Source: Spongiibacter marinus | Lineage (GTDB): Bacteria > Pseudomonadota > Gammaproteobacteria > Pseudomonadales > Spongiibacteraceae | Length of the DNA stretch: 64,000 nt | Assembly: GCF_016906995.1 (NCBI RefSeq) | Contig: NZ_JAFBBD010000004.1 | Span: forward strand, 248,001-312,000 | Direction of reading: 5' to 3' | Part shown: positions 56,565-64,000 of the stretch, piece by piece | Layout of the letters: the number at the start of each line of letters is the position of its first letter | Numbering within the stretch: the first letter of the stretch is position 1 | Position numbers and translations under genes: made by a program | Notes under the pieces: generated by a model | The model's input: the letters and a program-made list of their open reading frames with translations, nothing else | Database searches by the model: none | What the model was told of the DNA's origin: nothing

Positions 56565-56957
56565 TCAGCTCGCTTGTTCATAACCACAGCGGCCACAGCG
56601 CAATATTTTTCGCGTGGGGAACAGGGGGAAATCAATGCCCAGGAACACGAGAAAGGCCCAGCGACGACCTCGCCGCTCAGATTGCATTTCAGCACAACAC
56701 ACTGGGCACAGCGGCACATCACTGCCCTGTGACGTTTCCAGATCTGCACTTCGATCTTCGCTTAGTAACTCTCGCGCACGTTCTTCGCAGGCGGACGGCA
56801 CCTGCAAGCGCACGCCCCCCAAGGCATCGGAGTAGAGCCACTGCATATTGATGGTCTGTTCATCGGCGACAAAAGCGGGAATGCCCTCAGCTTCCAGCCG
56901 AGCGCGATTTATCTGCGCTTCCCAGGGAAAGGAATAGCGGGCAACTGTGACCAACAC
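56565..56957 (-). CDS. DUF2007 protein with zinc ribbon
   Basis: A GTG at 56957 is preferred because GAGGAG lies 8 nt upstream; this gives 130 residues. The N-terminal DUF2007 domain (VTVARYSFPWEAQINRARLEAEGIPAFVADEQTINMQWLYSDALGGVRLQVP) is followed by a treble-clef-like pair of CPVC and CGRCGYE. A hydrophobic stretch (WAFLVFLGIDFPLF) sits between the two Cys pairs. Function is unknown; such proteins are described as putative signal-transducing modules. Confidence 0.82.
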   Translation of the reverse strand: MLVTVARYSFPWEAQINRARLEAEGIPAFVADEQTINMQWLYSDALGGVRLQVPSACEERARELLSEDRSADLETSQGSDVPLCPVCCAEMQSERRGRRWAFLVFLGIDFPLFPTRKILRCGRCGYEQAS

Positions 56958-57080
56958 AGGCAACACTCCTCAATTTACTGGTTGCATCGCTTCAGAGTGA
57001 AACTCAACCGCCGGTATAGGGGAACGACGTTGTCGCTAACAGTCTAGCGCGCCTGTGCTGAATGCCAAAATCGGGGGCTT

Positions 57081-57099
57081 GGCCTGCCCGAGGCAGGCC
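57081..57099 (-). terminator. Possible terminator after purC
   Basis: A perfect 8-bp stem (GGCCTGCC/GGCAGGCC, 3-nt loop) lies shortly past the purC stop, but no T-tract follows it on the minus strand. It may be a Rho-dependent or mRNA-stabilising hairpin instead. Confidence 0.35.
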
Positions 57100-57117
57100 A
57101 GAAAGGTGGGGGGGTAA

Positions 57118-57837
57118 TTAATCGTCGAAATTCATGCCCAAACGGCGGCCTACCAGCTCGTATGACTCTACGACATTACCAAGGTCTTGACGGAAGCGGT
57201 CCTTGTCGAGCTTTTCGCGGGTGTCTTTGTCCCAGATACGGCAGCCATCGGGTGAAAACTCATCACCCAGGTAAATCTCACCGTCGCTAAACACGCCGAA
57301 CTCAAGCTTGTAATCGACCAGTAGCATACCGGCATCCAGGAACAATGCCTTGAGAATATCGTTTACCTGATAGGTCAACTCACGCATCCGCGCCATCTGC
57401 TCGTCGGTCGCCCAGCCAAAACTGCGGATATGTGACTCATTGATCATCGGGTCGTGCAGGGCGTCGTCTTTCAAAAACGTTTCAAAGGTCGGTGGCGTCA
57501 GTTCCAAGCCTTCCTTAACGCCCAGACGTTTAACGATTGAACCCGCAGCGATATTGCGCACCACGCACTCAATGGGGAACATATCAAGGCGCTTTACTAA
57601 CGCCTCACTGTCATTGAGAAGACCTTCAAAATGCGTCGGCACGCCCGCCTGCTGCAGCTTTTCCATGATGAACGCATTGAACTTGTTATTGACCATGCCC
57701 TTGCGGTCAAGCTGCTCAACCTTCACGCCATCGAACGCCGAGGTGTCATTTCTGAAGGTGAGAATGAAGCGATCCGGATCGTCGGTTTTATATACCGACT
57801 TTGCTTTACCCGAATACAATTCCTCGCGTTTTTCCAT
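57118..57837 (-). CDS. purC: SAICAR synthetase
   Basis: This 239-residue protein begins [39 protein letters not shown]. It continues through [21 protein letters not shown] and [31 protein letters not shown], all diagnostic. It joins CAIR and aspartate with ATP in purine synthesis. It is downstream of the MBL-fold gene by 18 bp, matching the dapA-bamC-MBL-purC order of Pseudomonas. Confidence 0.97.
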   Translation of the reverse strand: MEKREELYSGKAKSVYKTDDPDRFILTFRNDTSAFDGVKVEQLDRKGMVNNKFNAFIMEKLQQAGVPTHFEGLLNDSEALVKRLDMFPIECVVRNIAAGSIVKRLGVKEGLELTPPTFETFLKDDALHDPMINESHIRSFGWATDEQMARMRELTYQVNDILKALFLDAGMLLVDYKLEFGVFSDGEIYLGDEFSPDGCRIWDKDTREKLDKDRFRQDLGNVVESYELVGRRLGMNFDD

Positions 57838-57855
57838 GGTTTGCCTCTTTCGCTA

Positions 57856-58614
57856 TTATGCGATTTCTAACCAGTCGAAACCGGCTTGTTGATCTGCAGA
57901 CAGCAATGCTTCGCTGTTCACTAAAATAGGTTCCACCGCTGACCTCGCCAGGTCAGGAGTGTTGTTCTGTTCACTCAGGTGCGCCATCACTACGTGCTGC
58001 AAGCGCGCAACATCAACTCGGCTTAACAGCTGCGCCGCCTGTACGTTGTTGAGATGCCCCCAATCGCCGCCCACTCGCCGCTTTAGTGATGGCGGATACG
58101 GCCCCTGCTGTAGCATCGGCATGTCGTGGTTGCACTCTAACAACAGGGCATCGCACAGCGCGTACTGCTCCTGCACGACGGGCGTAATACTACCCAAGTC
58201 CGTGAGTAAGCCGAAGGTCTTTTTTTGGTAACGAAACACAAATTGACAGGGTTCACGGGCGTCGTGCGGCACCGCGACCGGGGAAACATCAATGCCAGCA
58301 ATGTCCGCTGGCTTGCCCAGGGACAATTGCTGCCAGCGTTTATAAGCTCTCATTTGCTTGTATTCTGCGGTGCCAAAACTGCTGTACACCGGCAGGTCGT
58401 ACTTTCGCGCCAGGGGCAGCACGCCCTTGATATGATCACTGTGCTCGTGAGTGACCAATATAGCGCTCAACTCGCTGGGCGAACGCCCGAGACGGGCCAT
58501 GCGCTTTTCAGTCTCTGCAATGGTGAAGCCGCAATCCACCAGCAAGCAGGCCCCGTCAGACTCGATCAGTGTGGCGTTGCCCTTACTGCCACTACCGAGC
58601 GAGGCAAAGCGCAT
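57856..58614 (-). CDS. MBL-fold metallohydrolase (YycJ/VicX-like)
   Basis: This 252-residue metallo-beta-lactamase-fold protein has the metal motif VTHEHSDHIKG (HxHxDH) and further ligands in ALLLECNHD and VVMAHLSEQNN. It is close to YycJ/VicX-type hydrolases, which are suggested to be nucleases in other bacteria. Its start overlaps the bamC stop by one base (TAATG). Confidence 0.9.
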   Translation of the reverse strand: MRFASLGSGSKGNATLIESDGACLLVDCGFTIAETEKRMARLGRSPSELSAILVTHEHSDHIKGVLPLARKYDLPVYSSFGTAEYKQMRAYKRWQQLSLGKPADIAGIDVSPVAVPHDAREPCQFVFRYQKKTFGLLTDLGSITPVVQEQYALCDALLLECNHDMPMLQQGPYPPSLKRRVGGDWGHLNNVQAAQLLSRVDVARLQHVVMAHLSEQNNTPDLARSAVEPILVNSEALLSADQQAGFDWLEIA

Positions 58615-59633
58615 TAGTGCAGGTATCCCATAATCCGATTGAGCAGGATCTCCCGTTCTTCACTGCGCAAACGACGTCCCTTTTGATAATTCAAAATGAT
58701 GACAGACTGTCCTTCAGCGACTGGCTTCAACTCCACCACGTAACGACTGCGCTTGGCACGATTGGCACCGAAGAAGCCGCTCAGCCAACCGTCGTCTTTG
58801 TCTTCGGGGTCGATATAACTGAGCCAGTATTTGTTGACCGCCGGCGCTTCGTCTTCAATTTCAAAACCCGCTTTGTTCAGCGCCAGTCCCAACGCTGCCC
58901 ACGCCCGATCATAGGGCAGGAAAAGCCGCAGGTAGCGATTGTTACCCTCGCCTTCAATAAAGATCTTTCCTTTGCTCTTGCTGCCGCGTTTGGCAAGGAT
59001 AGAAACAGATCCCTGATTTTCACTATCCGCCAAAAACTGCGCGAGTACCCGCGCCAATTGCCGCTCGCGCTGAGGGTCGGTGGACTGTGCAGGCCAGGGC
59101 TGGCTGGCAATCCCCTGTTGCACCAATAAATGAATTTCGCTGGTCCCTACTTGAACGCCGTGCTCCAAACGCAGGCGAAAACGCTCCTGGGGCGCACCCT
59201 GTTCAATGTCGCGCCACTGCGTTTCGAGTATGCCCTGCTCGTTATCGATTGTGGCCAATTGCACGCCCGCGCGATCCAGGAAAACGCGCACTCGCGGCCA
59301 CACCTGGCCGGGCTCACCGTCTAACAGAATCCAGTGGTCATCATCCAGGCGCTGAATTTTGACCTCAGCTGTACCAACGTTCTTGGTGAGCTGTTCGGGG
59401 CGCGGCGCTTCGAACTCGCCCGGCAGGGGTTGGTGGTCGCGGATACCGGGAACCACATAGAGGTCGTCGAGCGCTTCATCGCTCACCCCGGTGGGCAGAA
59501 CCAGCGCTTCACTGAGTTGAGCGCGACGATAGTCGTGGGAGCGGTCGCGGAAGGCACTGCAGGCGCTGACCGCAACAAGACTCAAAATAACAACGGCATA
59601 ACGGACGGAGCTAAAACGCATTCGTTTCTTCAC
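58614..59633 (-). CDS. bamC: Outer-membrane assembly lipoprotein BamC
   Basis: This 339-residue lipoprotein has lipobox AVSACSAF (Cys25). The conserved unstructured N-terminal segment is visible as DRSHDYRRAQLSEALVLPTGVSDEALDDLYVVPGI. Two helix-grip domains follow. BamC binds BamD in the barrel-assembly complex whose core BamA is at the other end of the window. The GTG at 59633 or an ATG at 59621 could be the start. It sits downstream of dapA by 28 bp. Confidence 0.93.
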   Translation of the reverse strand: MKKRMRFSSVRYAVVILSLVAVSACSAFRDRSHDYRRAQLSEALVLPTGVSDEALDDLYVVPGIRDHQPLPGEFEAPRPEQLTKNVGTAEVKIQRLDDDHWILLDGEPGQVWPRVRVFLDRAGVQLATIDNEQGILETQWRDIEQGAPQERFRLRLEHGVQVGTSEIHLLVQQGIASQPWPAQSTDPQRERQLARVLAQFLADSENQGSVSILAKRGSKSKGKIFIEGEGNNRYLRLFLPYDRAWAALGLALNKAGFEIEDEAPAVNKYWLSYIDPEDKDDGWLSGFFGANRAKRSRYVVELKPVAEGQSVIILNYQKGRRLRSEEREILLNRIMGYLH

Positions 59634-59661
59634 TTATTAGTTAGCGCCCTTGTGGGGCGGA

Positions 59662-60537
59662 TTACAGTAGCCCGGCGTGTTCCAAGGCCTCGCGGACCTG
59701 AGGCTGAGCCCCCTCGCTTAACGGGGTCAACGGCAGGCGAATGCCCTCTTCCATTTTGCCCATGGCATACAAGGCCCATTTAACGGGAATAGGGTTGGAT
59801 TCAACAAACAGTCGCTCGTGCAATGCCAGCAGTGGCGCATTCGCGGCCTCAGCCGCTGCGCGATCCCCGGCCATCGCGGCGTCACACACCGCCTTCATGG
59901 CCGCTGGCGCAACATTCGCGGTAACTGAAATATTGCCTTTACCCCCTTGCAGCATCAGCTCCATAGCGGTGGCATCATCTCCGGACAACACGTCTATTTT
60001 GTCGCCCACAGCGTCAATCAGTTCCCGGCCGCGTGCAATATCGCCGGTCGCATCTTTAATGGCAATAATATTCGGGTGGTCTGCCAGTCGAACAGTGGTC
60101 GCATTTTGCATATCGCAGGCGGTGCGGCCCGGCACGTTGTATAAAATCTGCGGGATATCAACAGCATCGGCGATCGCCATATAGTGACGATACAGCCCTT
60201 CCTGAGTGGGCTTATTGTAGTAAGGCGTTACCAACAGGCAGGCATCGGCCCCGACTTCACGCGCCACTTCCGTAAGCTCAATCGCCTCGCTGGTGGAGTT
60301 CGCGCCCGTGCCAGCAACCACTTTGACACGTCCGGCAACTTGATCGACACAGGCTTTGATGAACATTTTGTGCTCATCCATACCCAGGGTCGCTGACTCA
60401 CCGCTGGTCCCCACAGCCACAATGCCATCGGTACCCTGATCAATGTGCCATTCAATCAAGCGAGACAGCGCCTGCCAGTCGATGCTGCCATCGCTGTGCA
60501 TTGGGGTAACTAGGGCGACAATGCTGCCGGTAATCAT
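59662..60537 (-). CDS. dapA: 4-hydroxy-tetrahydrodipicolinate synthase
   Basis: The start is the ATG at 60537 (MITGSIVALVTPMHSDGSIDW), giving 291 residues; the longer upstream frame is not conserved. DapA features are GIVAVGTSGESATL, VTPYYNKPTQEGLYRHY, ILYNVPGRTACDM and the Schiff-base lysine in IIAIKDATGDI. It condenses pyruvate with aspartate semialdehyde in the lysine/DAP pathway. First gene of dapA-bamC-MBL-purC. Confidence 0.97.
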   Translation of the reverse strand: MITGSIVALVTPMHSDGSIDWQALSRLIEWHIDQGTDGIVAVGTSGESATLGMDEHKMFIKACVDQVAGRVKVVAGTGANSTSEAIELTEVAREVGADACLLVTPYYNKPTQEGLYRHYMAIADAVDIPQILYNVPGRTACDMQNATTVRLADHPNIIAIKDATGDIARGRELIDAVGDKIDVLSGDDATAMELMLQGGKGNISVTANVAPAAMKAVCDAAMAGDRAAAEAANAPLLALHERLFVESNPIPVKWALYAMGKMEEGIRLPLTPLSEGAQPQVREALEHAGLL

Positions 60538-60672
60538 GCCTGAATCTCCAGAATTTTCTGCAAGCCGCCAATGGTACTGGCCAGAGAGGCCCAGCTCAAG
60601 GGAGATTTCGCGGCCTCGGCACATTCTCTACCCGCGACAGAAACATTGCCGCAATCGGTCGGTCCAAAGCCG

Positions 60673-60678
60673 TATAAT
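60673..60678 (+). promoter_or_regulatory. -10 element of DUF3806 gene
   Basis: A perfect TATAAT lies 44 bp before the start of the DUF3806 gene, in a GC-rich setting. No clear -35 hexamer is visible at standard spacing. Confidence 0.5.
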
Positions 60679-60721
60679 GCCGACAAGCCATCACTGATTA
60701 ACAAAGTCAGGAGAACCGACA

Positions 60722-61207
60722 ATGAAAATGCTCATGCCCATTCTGCTGGCGCTTGTCACCACCGTTGCCAGCGCCGCGCAGTGGCGCACCGACCCACTGA
60801 CACCACTGGACCAGCGCTATATGGAAGAGCGCCGCCAAGAGCTCAACAGCTTGGTGCAAATTTCCATGGGACGTAGCTTTGGCCACGGCCGCGACAGCGA
60901 CCTCCGTCTGATTCAAGACATTCTCGACCGCAAGCTGGTGAAACCCGATGAAACTGCACAACTGCAGGCAATGGGTATTATTATGGGTGAGCACCTGCGC
61001 CGGGAAAATGGCCTGAGGTGGGTAATCTACAGCGATGCCAAAGGTCGCAGCCGCGCGTTAGAGGTGCCCGCGAAAGATGAGTTTTTGTTTCCTGTCACGC
61101 AAATTTCCAGTCGCGTACGGGTGGGTGCCGAGGTTGATGTTCAAGCGATCTACCAGCGCTTAGAACAGGAAATTAAGCGCATTAAGAAGAAAATTATCGT
61201 CCGCTAA
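60722..61207 (+). CDS. DUF3806-family exported protein
   Basis: This 161-residue protein has a signal peptide (MKMLMPILLALVTTVASAAQW). The mature part carries DLRLIQDILDRKLVKPDETAQLQAMGIIMGEHLRRENGLRWVIYSDAKGRSRALEV, typical of DUF3806, and ends in a very basic helix (LEQEIKRIKKKIIVR). The family is uncharacterised. A TATAAT box precedes it and dapA is divergent. Confidence 0.82.
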   Translation: MKMLMPILLALVTTVASAAQWRTDPLTPLDQRYMEERRQELNSLVQISMGRSFGHGRDSDLRLIQDILDRKLVKPDETAQLQAMGIIMGEHLRRENGLRWVIYSDAKGRSRALEVPAKDEFLFPVTQISSRVRVGAEVDVQAIYQRLEQEIKRIKKKIIVR

Positions 61208-61325
61208 GGGCTGAGCCGGTGCCCGACCACCGGCCTCCTCCACACGGGTAACCAAGCGCTATCTTGGCCCTTTGCCGGCAGTACACTTAGCTCAACGGAA
61301 CAACATAAATAATAAGGATCAGCCC

Positions 61326-62111
61326 ATGAGCGATACAGTATTACTCGAGCGCCATGACAGCGGCGTTGCCGTTGTCACACTCAACCGCCCCGATGCGATG
61401 AATGCGCTCAGCGCCGAGCTGCGCAGCGCCCTATGTAAGCAGATGCAGTGCATCCGAGACGACGATACAGTGCGCGCGGTGGTGCTCACTGGCGCGGGCA
61501 ACAAGGCCTTCACTGCTGGTCTAGACCTGAAAGAACTCGGCGCCGGAGACGACCTCAGTGCGGCAAACGACCAAGACCCGATGTCCAACCCGGTAACCGC
61601 CATTGCCGAATGCGGCAAGCCCGTTATCGGCGCGATTAATGGCGTTGCCATTACTGGCGGTTTCGAGCTCGCCCTGGCCTGCGATATTTTGCTCGCCTCC
61701 GAGCAGGCACGCTTTGCCGACACCCACGCGCTGGTGGGCATCATGCCGGGCTGGGGGCTGTCGCAGAAATTACCGAGGATTATCGGCCTGTCCCGCGCAA
61801 AAGAGATGTCGCTGAGCGGTCGCTTTATCAGTGCTGACACCGCCGCCGAATGGGGCCTTGTGAACCGAGTGTATCCCGAGGACACGCTGCTTAGCGAAGC
61901 GATCGCCCTGGCCGAAGATATTGCCTTTGTAGAGCCCGGCATGCTTAGCCGCTATCGCAACTTGATCGACGACGGTGCGAAGCAAACACTGGCATCGGCA
62001 TTAACGCTGGAGCATCGCGTATCCAGTGAGTGGAATCGACAGGTAAGTAGCGAGCATGTCGAAGCCCGGCGCTTGCAGGTTATGGCCCGCGGCCGCGCCC
62101 AACAGCGCTAG
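61326..62111 (+). CDS. Enoyl-CoA hydratase/isomerase family protein
   Basis: The start is the ATG at 61326 (MSDTVLLERHDSGVAVVTLNRPDAMNAL), giving 261 residues. Crotonase features are AGNKAFTAGLDLKELG, AINGVAITGGFELALACDILLASEQARFADTHALVGIMPGWGLSQKL. The first catalytic Glu (FELAL) is present. The second, found in hydratases as PEILLG, is replaced (THALVG), so the activity may be that of another crotonase-type enzyme. A role in fatty acid or steroid side-chain degradation is plausible. Confidence 0.88.
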   Translation: MSDTVLLERHDSGVAVVTLNRPDAMNALSAELRSALCKQMQCIRDDDTVRAVVLTGAGNKAFTAGLDLKELGAGDDLSAANDQDPMSNPVTAIAECGKPVIGAINGVAITGGFELALACDILLASEQARFADTHALVGIMPGWGLSQKLPRIIGLSRAKEMSLSGRFISADTAAEWGLVNRVYPEDTLLSEAIALAEDIAFVEPGMLSRYRNLIDDGAKQTLASALTLEHRVSSEWNRQVSSEHVEARRLQVMARGRAQQR

Positions 62112-62145
62112 CGTGCTTTCCCGCTGCCCCAGCAGATCACTGACC

Positions 62146-63033
62146 TCAAACGTTTAAGTAAAGCAGCAGCACCGGAATACTGATAAAACTTATCAGCGTT
62201 GAGCTAACCACCATGCCCGCCACCGTGGCTGGCTCACGCTGATATTGCACCGCCAGCAGGTAGTTAAACACCGCCGCAGGCATGGCCGACTGTAACAACA
62301 CAACCTCGCGTACCAGCCCATCCAGCTCCAGCGACCACACTGTAAGAAAACCCGCACTTAAGCCCAGCGCCAAGCGAGCAACGCCGAGAATCACCGCGCG
62401 CCCGGCCACAGCAACCCGCAATGAGCCTAAGGAAACACCCAGTGTTATCAGCATTAAGGGAATCGACATGCCACCGAGAATGCTCAGAGTATTGCTCGCC
62501 GTCGCTGGCAGCGTCCAATCACAAAATACCAGTAACGCCGCCAGGGCACCGGCGTAAATGATTGGGGAGCGCAGCACCGCGCGCACTGCATTTGAGCCAT
62601 TTAGCACCGCAACGCCAAGTGAAAAATGGCAAACCATCGTGGCTAAAAATACCCCCAGGGCCAACGCCAGGCCCTGCTGACCAAAGGCGAACAGGCATAT
62701 CGGCAAGCCCATATTCCCGAAATTACCAAAGGTCAGCGGCACCAGGAAGTTGCGTATGGAAAGCCCCGCAAGGGCGCAAAATGCCGAACCGAGCAGCGCC
62801 GTCCAGACCAGCATTAAAAGACTTGCGGCCAGCACTTCAGACAGCACAGCCGGCGCAATCTCCACGCTGCCGAGCGTTGACACAATCAACGCGGGCGCAC
62901 CGACCCACATCACCATGCGACGCACAAATTCCTGGTCGAAGGGCTGTTTGCAGCGCACCCAAACAACGCCCAAGGCGGCGCATAGCAGCACCGGCAACAT
63001 TATCGGCAGTAAGGGAGATACAACAGAAAGCAT
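62146..63033 (-). CDS. AEC-family transporter (auxin efflux carrier-like)
   Basis: This 295-residue membrane protein has about ten helices in two five-helix repeats. AEC/MleP features include LLPIMLPVLLCAALGVVWVRC at the N-terminus, LTFGNFGNMGLPICLFAFGQQGLALAL and LLQSAMPAAVFNYLLAVQYQREPATVAGMVVSSTLISFISIPVLL at the C-terminus. It exports or exchanges organic acids. Convergent with the crotonase gene. Confidence 0.9.
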   Translation of the reverse strand: MLSVVSPLLPIMLPVLLCAALGVVWVRCKQPFDQEFVRRMVMWVGAPALIVSTLGSVEIAPAVLSEVLAASLLMLVWTALLGSAFCALAGLSIRNFLVPLTFGNFGNMGLPICLFAFGQQGLALALGVFLATMVCHFSLGVAVLNGSNAVRAVLRSPIIYAGALAALLVFCDWTLPATASNTLSILGGMSIPLMLITLGVSLGSLRVAVAGRAVILGVARLALGLSAGFLTVWSLELDGLVREVVLLQSAMPAAVFNYLLAVQYQREPATVAGMVVSSTLISFISIPVLLLYLNV

Positions 63034-63116
63034 GGCGGCCCTAGCAGCAGGTATGGCGGTTCAGTAAAAGTGCTCGGGCCGCATTATGCGCGCTGCCAAG
63101 GGTAAATGGCAAAAAG

Positions 63117-63878
63117 CTAGAAGCCGTCGGGGCGCAGCATGGCGTCGTGTCCGCCATCGACAAAAATAATAGCGCCAGTCATGTAGTCGGCACCCGGCCC
63201 AAGTAAAAAACTCACCACATCGGCAATTTGCTTAGGCTGACCAATACAGCCCAGGGGCACACTGTCACCGAAATCTCGCATTGCCTGACCAAGCTCGGCA
63301 TCGGCCAGTACCTTTTCGCTCAGAGGCGTTTGCACGATACCCGGCGCAACCGCATTGATGCGAATACCGCGTCGCGCCAACTCGCCACTGCGGCGACGCA
63401 GCCAACAGCAGATGGCGTGCTTGGAACCGGCATAGGCGGAATGGGTATCGCGACTATCGGCCAGTTCGCAAGCCGCTTCCTCCTCGCCGTCGAGCAGCAA
63501 TTCCACGTAATCGTTCAGAGGCACCATCGGCGCGGAGTTCGAGGCAATCATCAACACGCGGCCGCCACGTGGTTCCAGCAAGTCCAGCACGCCTTCGGTC
63601 ACGGCGACCGCCGCAAAATAATTGATGCGCGCAATCAGCGACGGCGGCTTCACCGATGGCCCGACACCCGCGCAAGGGATAAAACCATCTATGCCTTCCG
63701 GGCAAAGCTGGCGAATACCGTCGATCGCTCTCTGACGGCCATTGTAGTCGCTCAGGTCCGCACAGATATCGGCATCGCGTAAATCCACCGACACAACGCG
63801 ATGCCCCGCGTCGCAGAGCTGCTCGCGAATCGCTGCCCCGATGCCAGTGGCACCGCCTGTCATTGCATAGACTGCCAT
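63117..63878 (-). CDS. hsdA: 3-alpha-hydroxysteroid dehydrogenase-like SDR
   Basis: This 253-residue SDR has the NAD motif TGGATGIGAA (residues 7-16), Tyr149 and Lys153 (YAGSKHA) and a Ser at 113 or 115. The RDADICADLSDYNGRQRAI, CAGVGP, INYFAA and C-terminal VDGGHDAMLRPDGF segments closely follow the 3-alpha-HSD/carbonyl reductase HsdA of Comamonas testosteroni. It should interconvert 3-alpha-hydroxy and 3-oxo steroids, the entry step to the ring degradation encoded at 38.8-42.4 kb. Confidence 0.82.
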   Translation of the reverse strand: MAVYAMTGGATGIGAAIREQLCDAGHRVVSVDLRDADICADLSDYNGRQRAIDGIRQLCPEGIDGFIPCAGVGPSVKPPSLIARINYFAAVAVTEGVLDLLEPRGGRVLMIASNSAPMVPLNDYVELLLDGEEEAACELADSRDTHSAYAGSKHAICCWLRRRSGELARRGIRINAVAPGIVQTPLSEKVLADAELGQAMRDFGDSVPLGCIGQPKQIADVVSFLLGPGADYMTGAIIFVDGGHDAMLRPDGF

Positions 63879-63901
63879 GATGTTATTCCTGTTATTTATT
63901 A

Positions 63902-64000
63902 TTAGCCGCTGGCAATTAATTGACGCTTACTGCGTTCATACTTGCTCGCCGGCGTATTGACCGCAACCGCCAAACGCTCGGCATGCCGGGCCCGTTCCAT
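63902..64000 (-). CDS. C-terminus of an unidentified gene (partial)
   Basis: A 32-codon minus-strand frame ends with TAA at 63902, 24 bp upstream of hsdA. It reads ...HAERLAVAVNTPASKYERSKRQLIASG. The first codon at the window edge is ATG but need not be the true start. I do not recognise the protein. Its closeness to hsdA suggests a shared operon. Confidence 0.5.
   Translation of the reverse strand: MERARHAERLAVAVNTPASKYERSKRQLIASG

Noticed and set aside
61215-61234. Hairpin GCCGGTG/CACCGGC after the DUF3806 gene
   Set aside because: No T-tract follows; it could be a weak structure but does not support a terminator call.

Overview
The window is a chromosomal segment of a marine-type gammaproteobacterium. 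Two gene blocks have the order typical of Pseudomonas and its relatives: lpxD-skp-bamA-rseP-dxr-cdsA-uppS-frr-pyrH-tsf-rpsB facing map-glnD-dapC-nth-arsC-like-dapD, and dapA-bamC-MBL-purC near the right end. Steroid-degradation genes, large TonB-dependent receptors and an acyl-CoA ligase fit a member of the Cellvibrionales/Spongiibacteraceae. That placement is an inference from gene content, not a measurement.

1-17.76 kb: housekeeping. The minus strand carries envelope biogenesis (Skp, BamA, RseP, LpxD, CdsA, UppS, Dxr) followed upstream by translation and nucleotide genes (Frr, PyrH, EF-Ts, S2). The plus strand carries map, glnD, dapC, nth, an ArsC/YffB-like gene and dapD, closed by a strong terminator.

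17.8-26.2 kb: mostly plus-strand accessory genes. A tightly packed run holds MgtC, an AI-2E-type permease, an amidoligase, a class I glutamine amidotransferase and a YqaA membrane protein, then YaeQ and a VOC protein. After it come a 66-residue exported microprotein with a TonB-box-like motif behind a possible Pho box, a lipoprotein transglutaminase, a DUF1499 lipoprotein and a CYTH protein.

26.2-27.55 kb: an AT-rich island with an orphan PIN-domain gene and about 500 bp without a gene.

27.55-38 kb: acyl-CoA ligase, dapE, rsmJ, then an apparent regulon. A TetR repressor and a 3-hydroxybutyrate dehydrogenase are divergent from a sodium:solute symporter, which is followed by a TonB-dependent receptor and an alpha/beta hydrolase. 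The same inverted repeat (TTCAAC-N4-GTTGAA) lies once in the divergent promoter and twice in front of the receptor. This looks like a complete uptake and oxidation route for a hydroxybutyrate-like compound or its ester.

38-50 kb: steroid and related oxidative metabolism. A minus-strand operon encodes KshA (steroid 9-alpha-hydroxylase oxygenase), an HsaC/BphC-like extradiol dioxygenase, an HsaA-like flavin monooxygenase and a group II truncated hemoglobin, with a perfect 7+7 bp palindrome just upstream. Next comes a set of apparently exported proteins: a Tat-type PLP-fold protein, a cytochrome c5-like lipoprotein, a Tat-type FAD oxidoreductase, a TonB receptor and a heme-binding DUF3365 protein. 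An AraC regulator is divergent from this set. A 272-bp MITE-like inverted-repeat element sits at about 50 kb.

50-64 kb: an SLC1 symporter overlapping an RND efflux pair, a VIT1-like transporter, a DUF2007 protein, purC-MBL-bamC-dapA, a DUF3806 protein, an enoyl-CoA hydratase, an AEC transporter, and a 3-alpha-hydroxysteroid dehydrogenase-like SDR that again points to steroid metabolism. No rRNA, tRNA, CRISPR array or intact insertion sequence was recognised.
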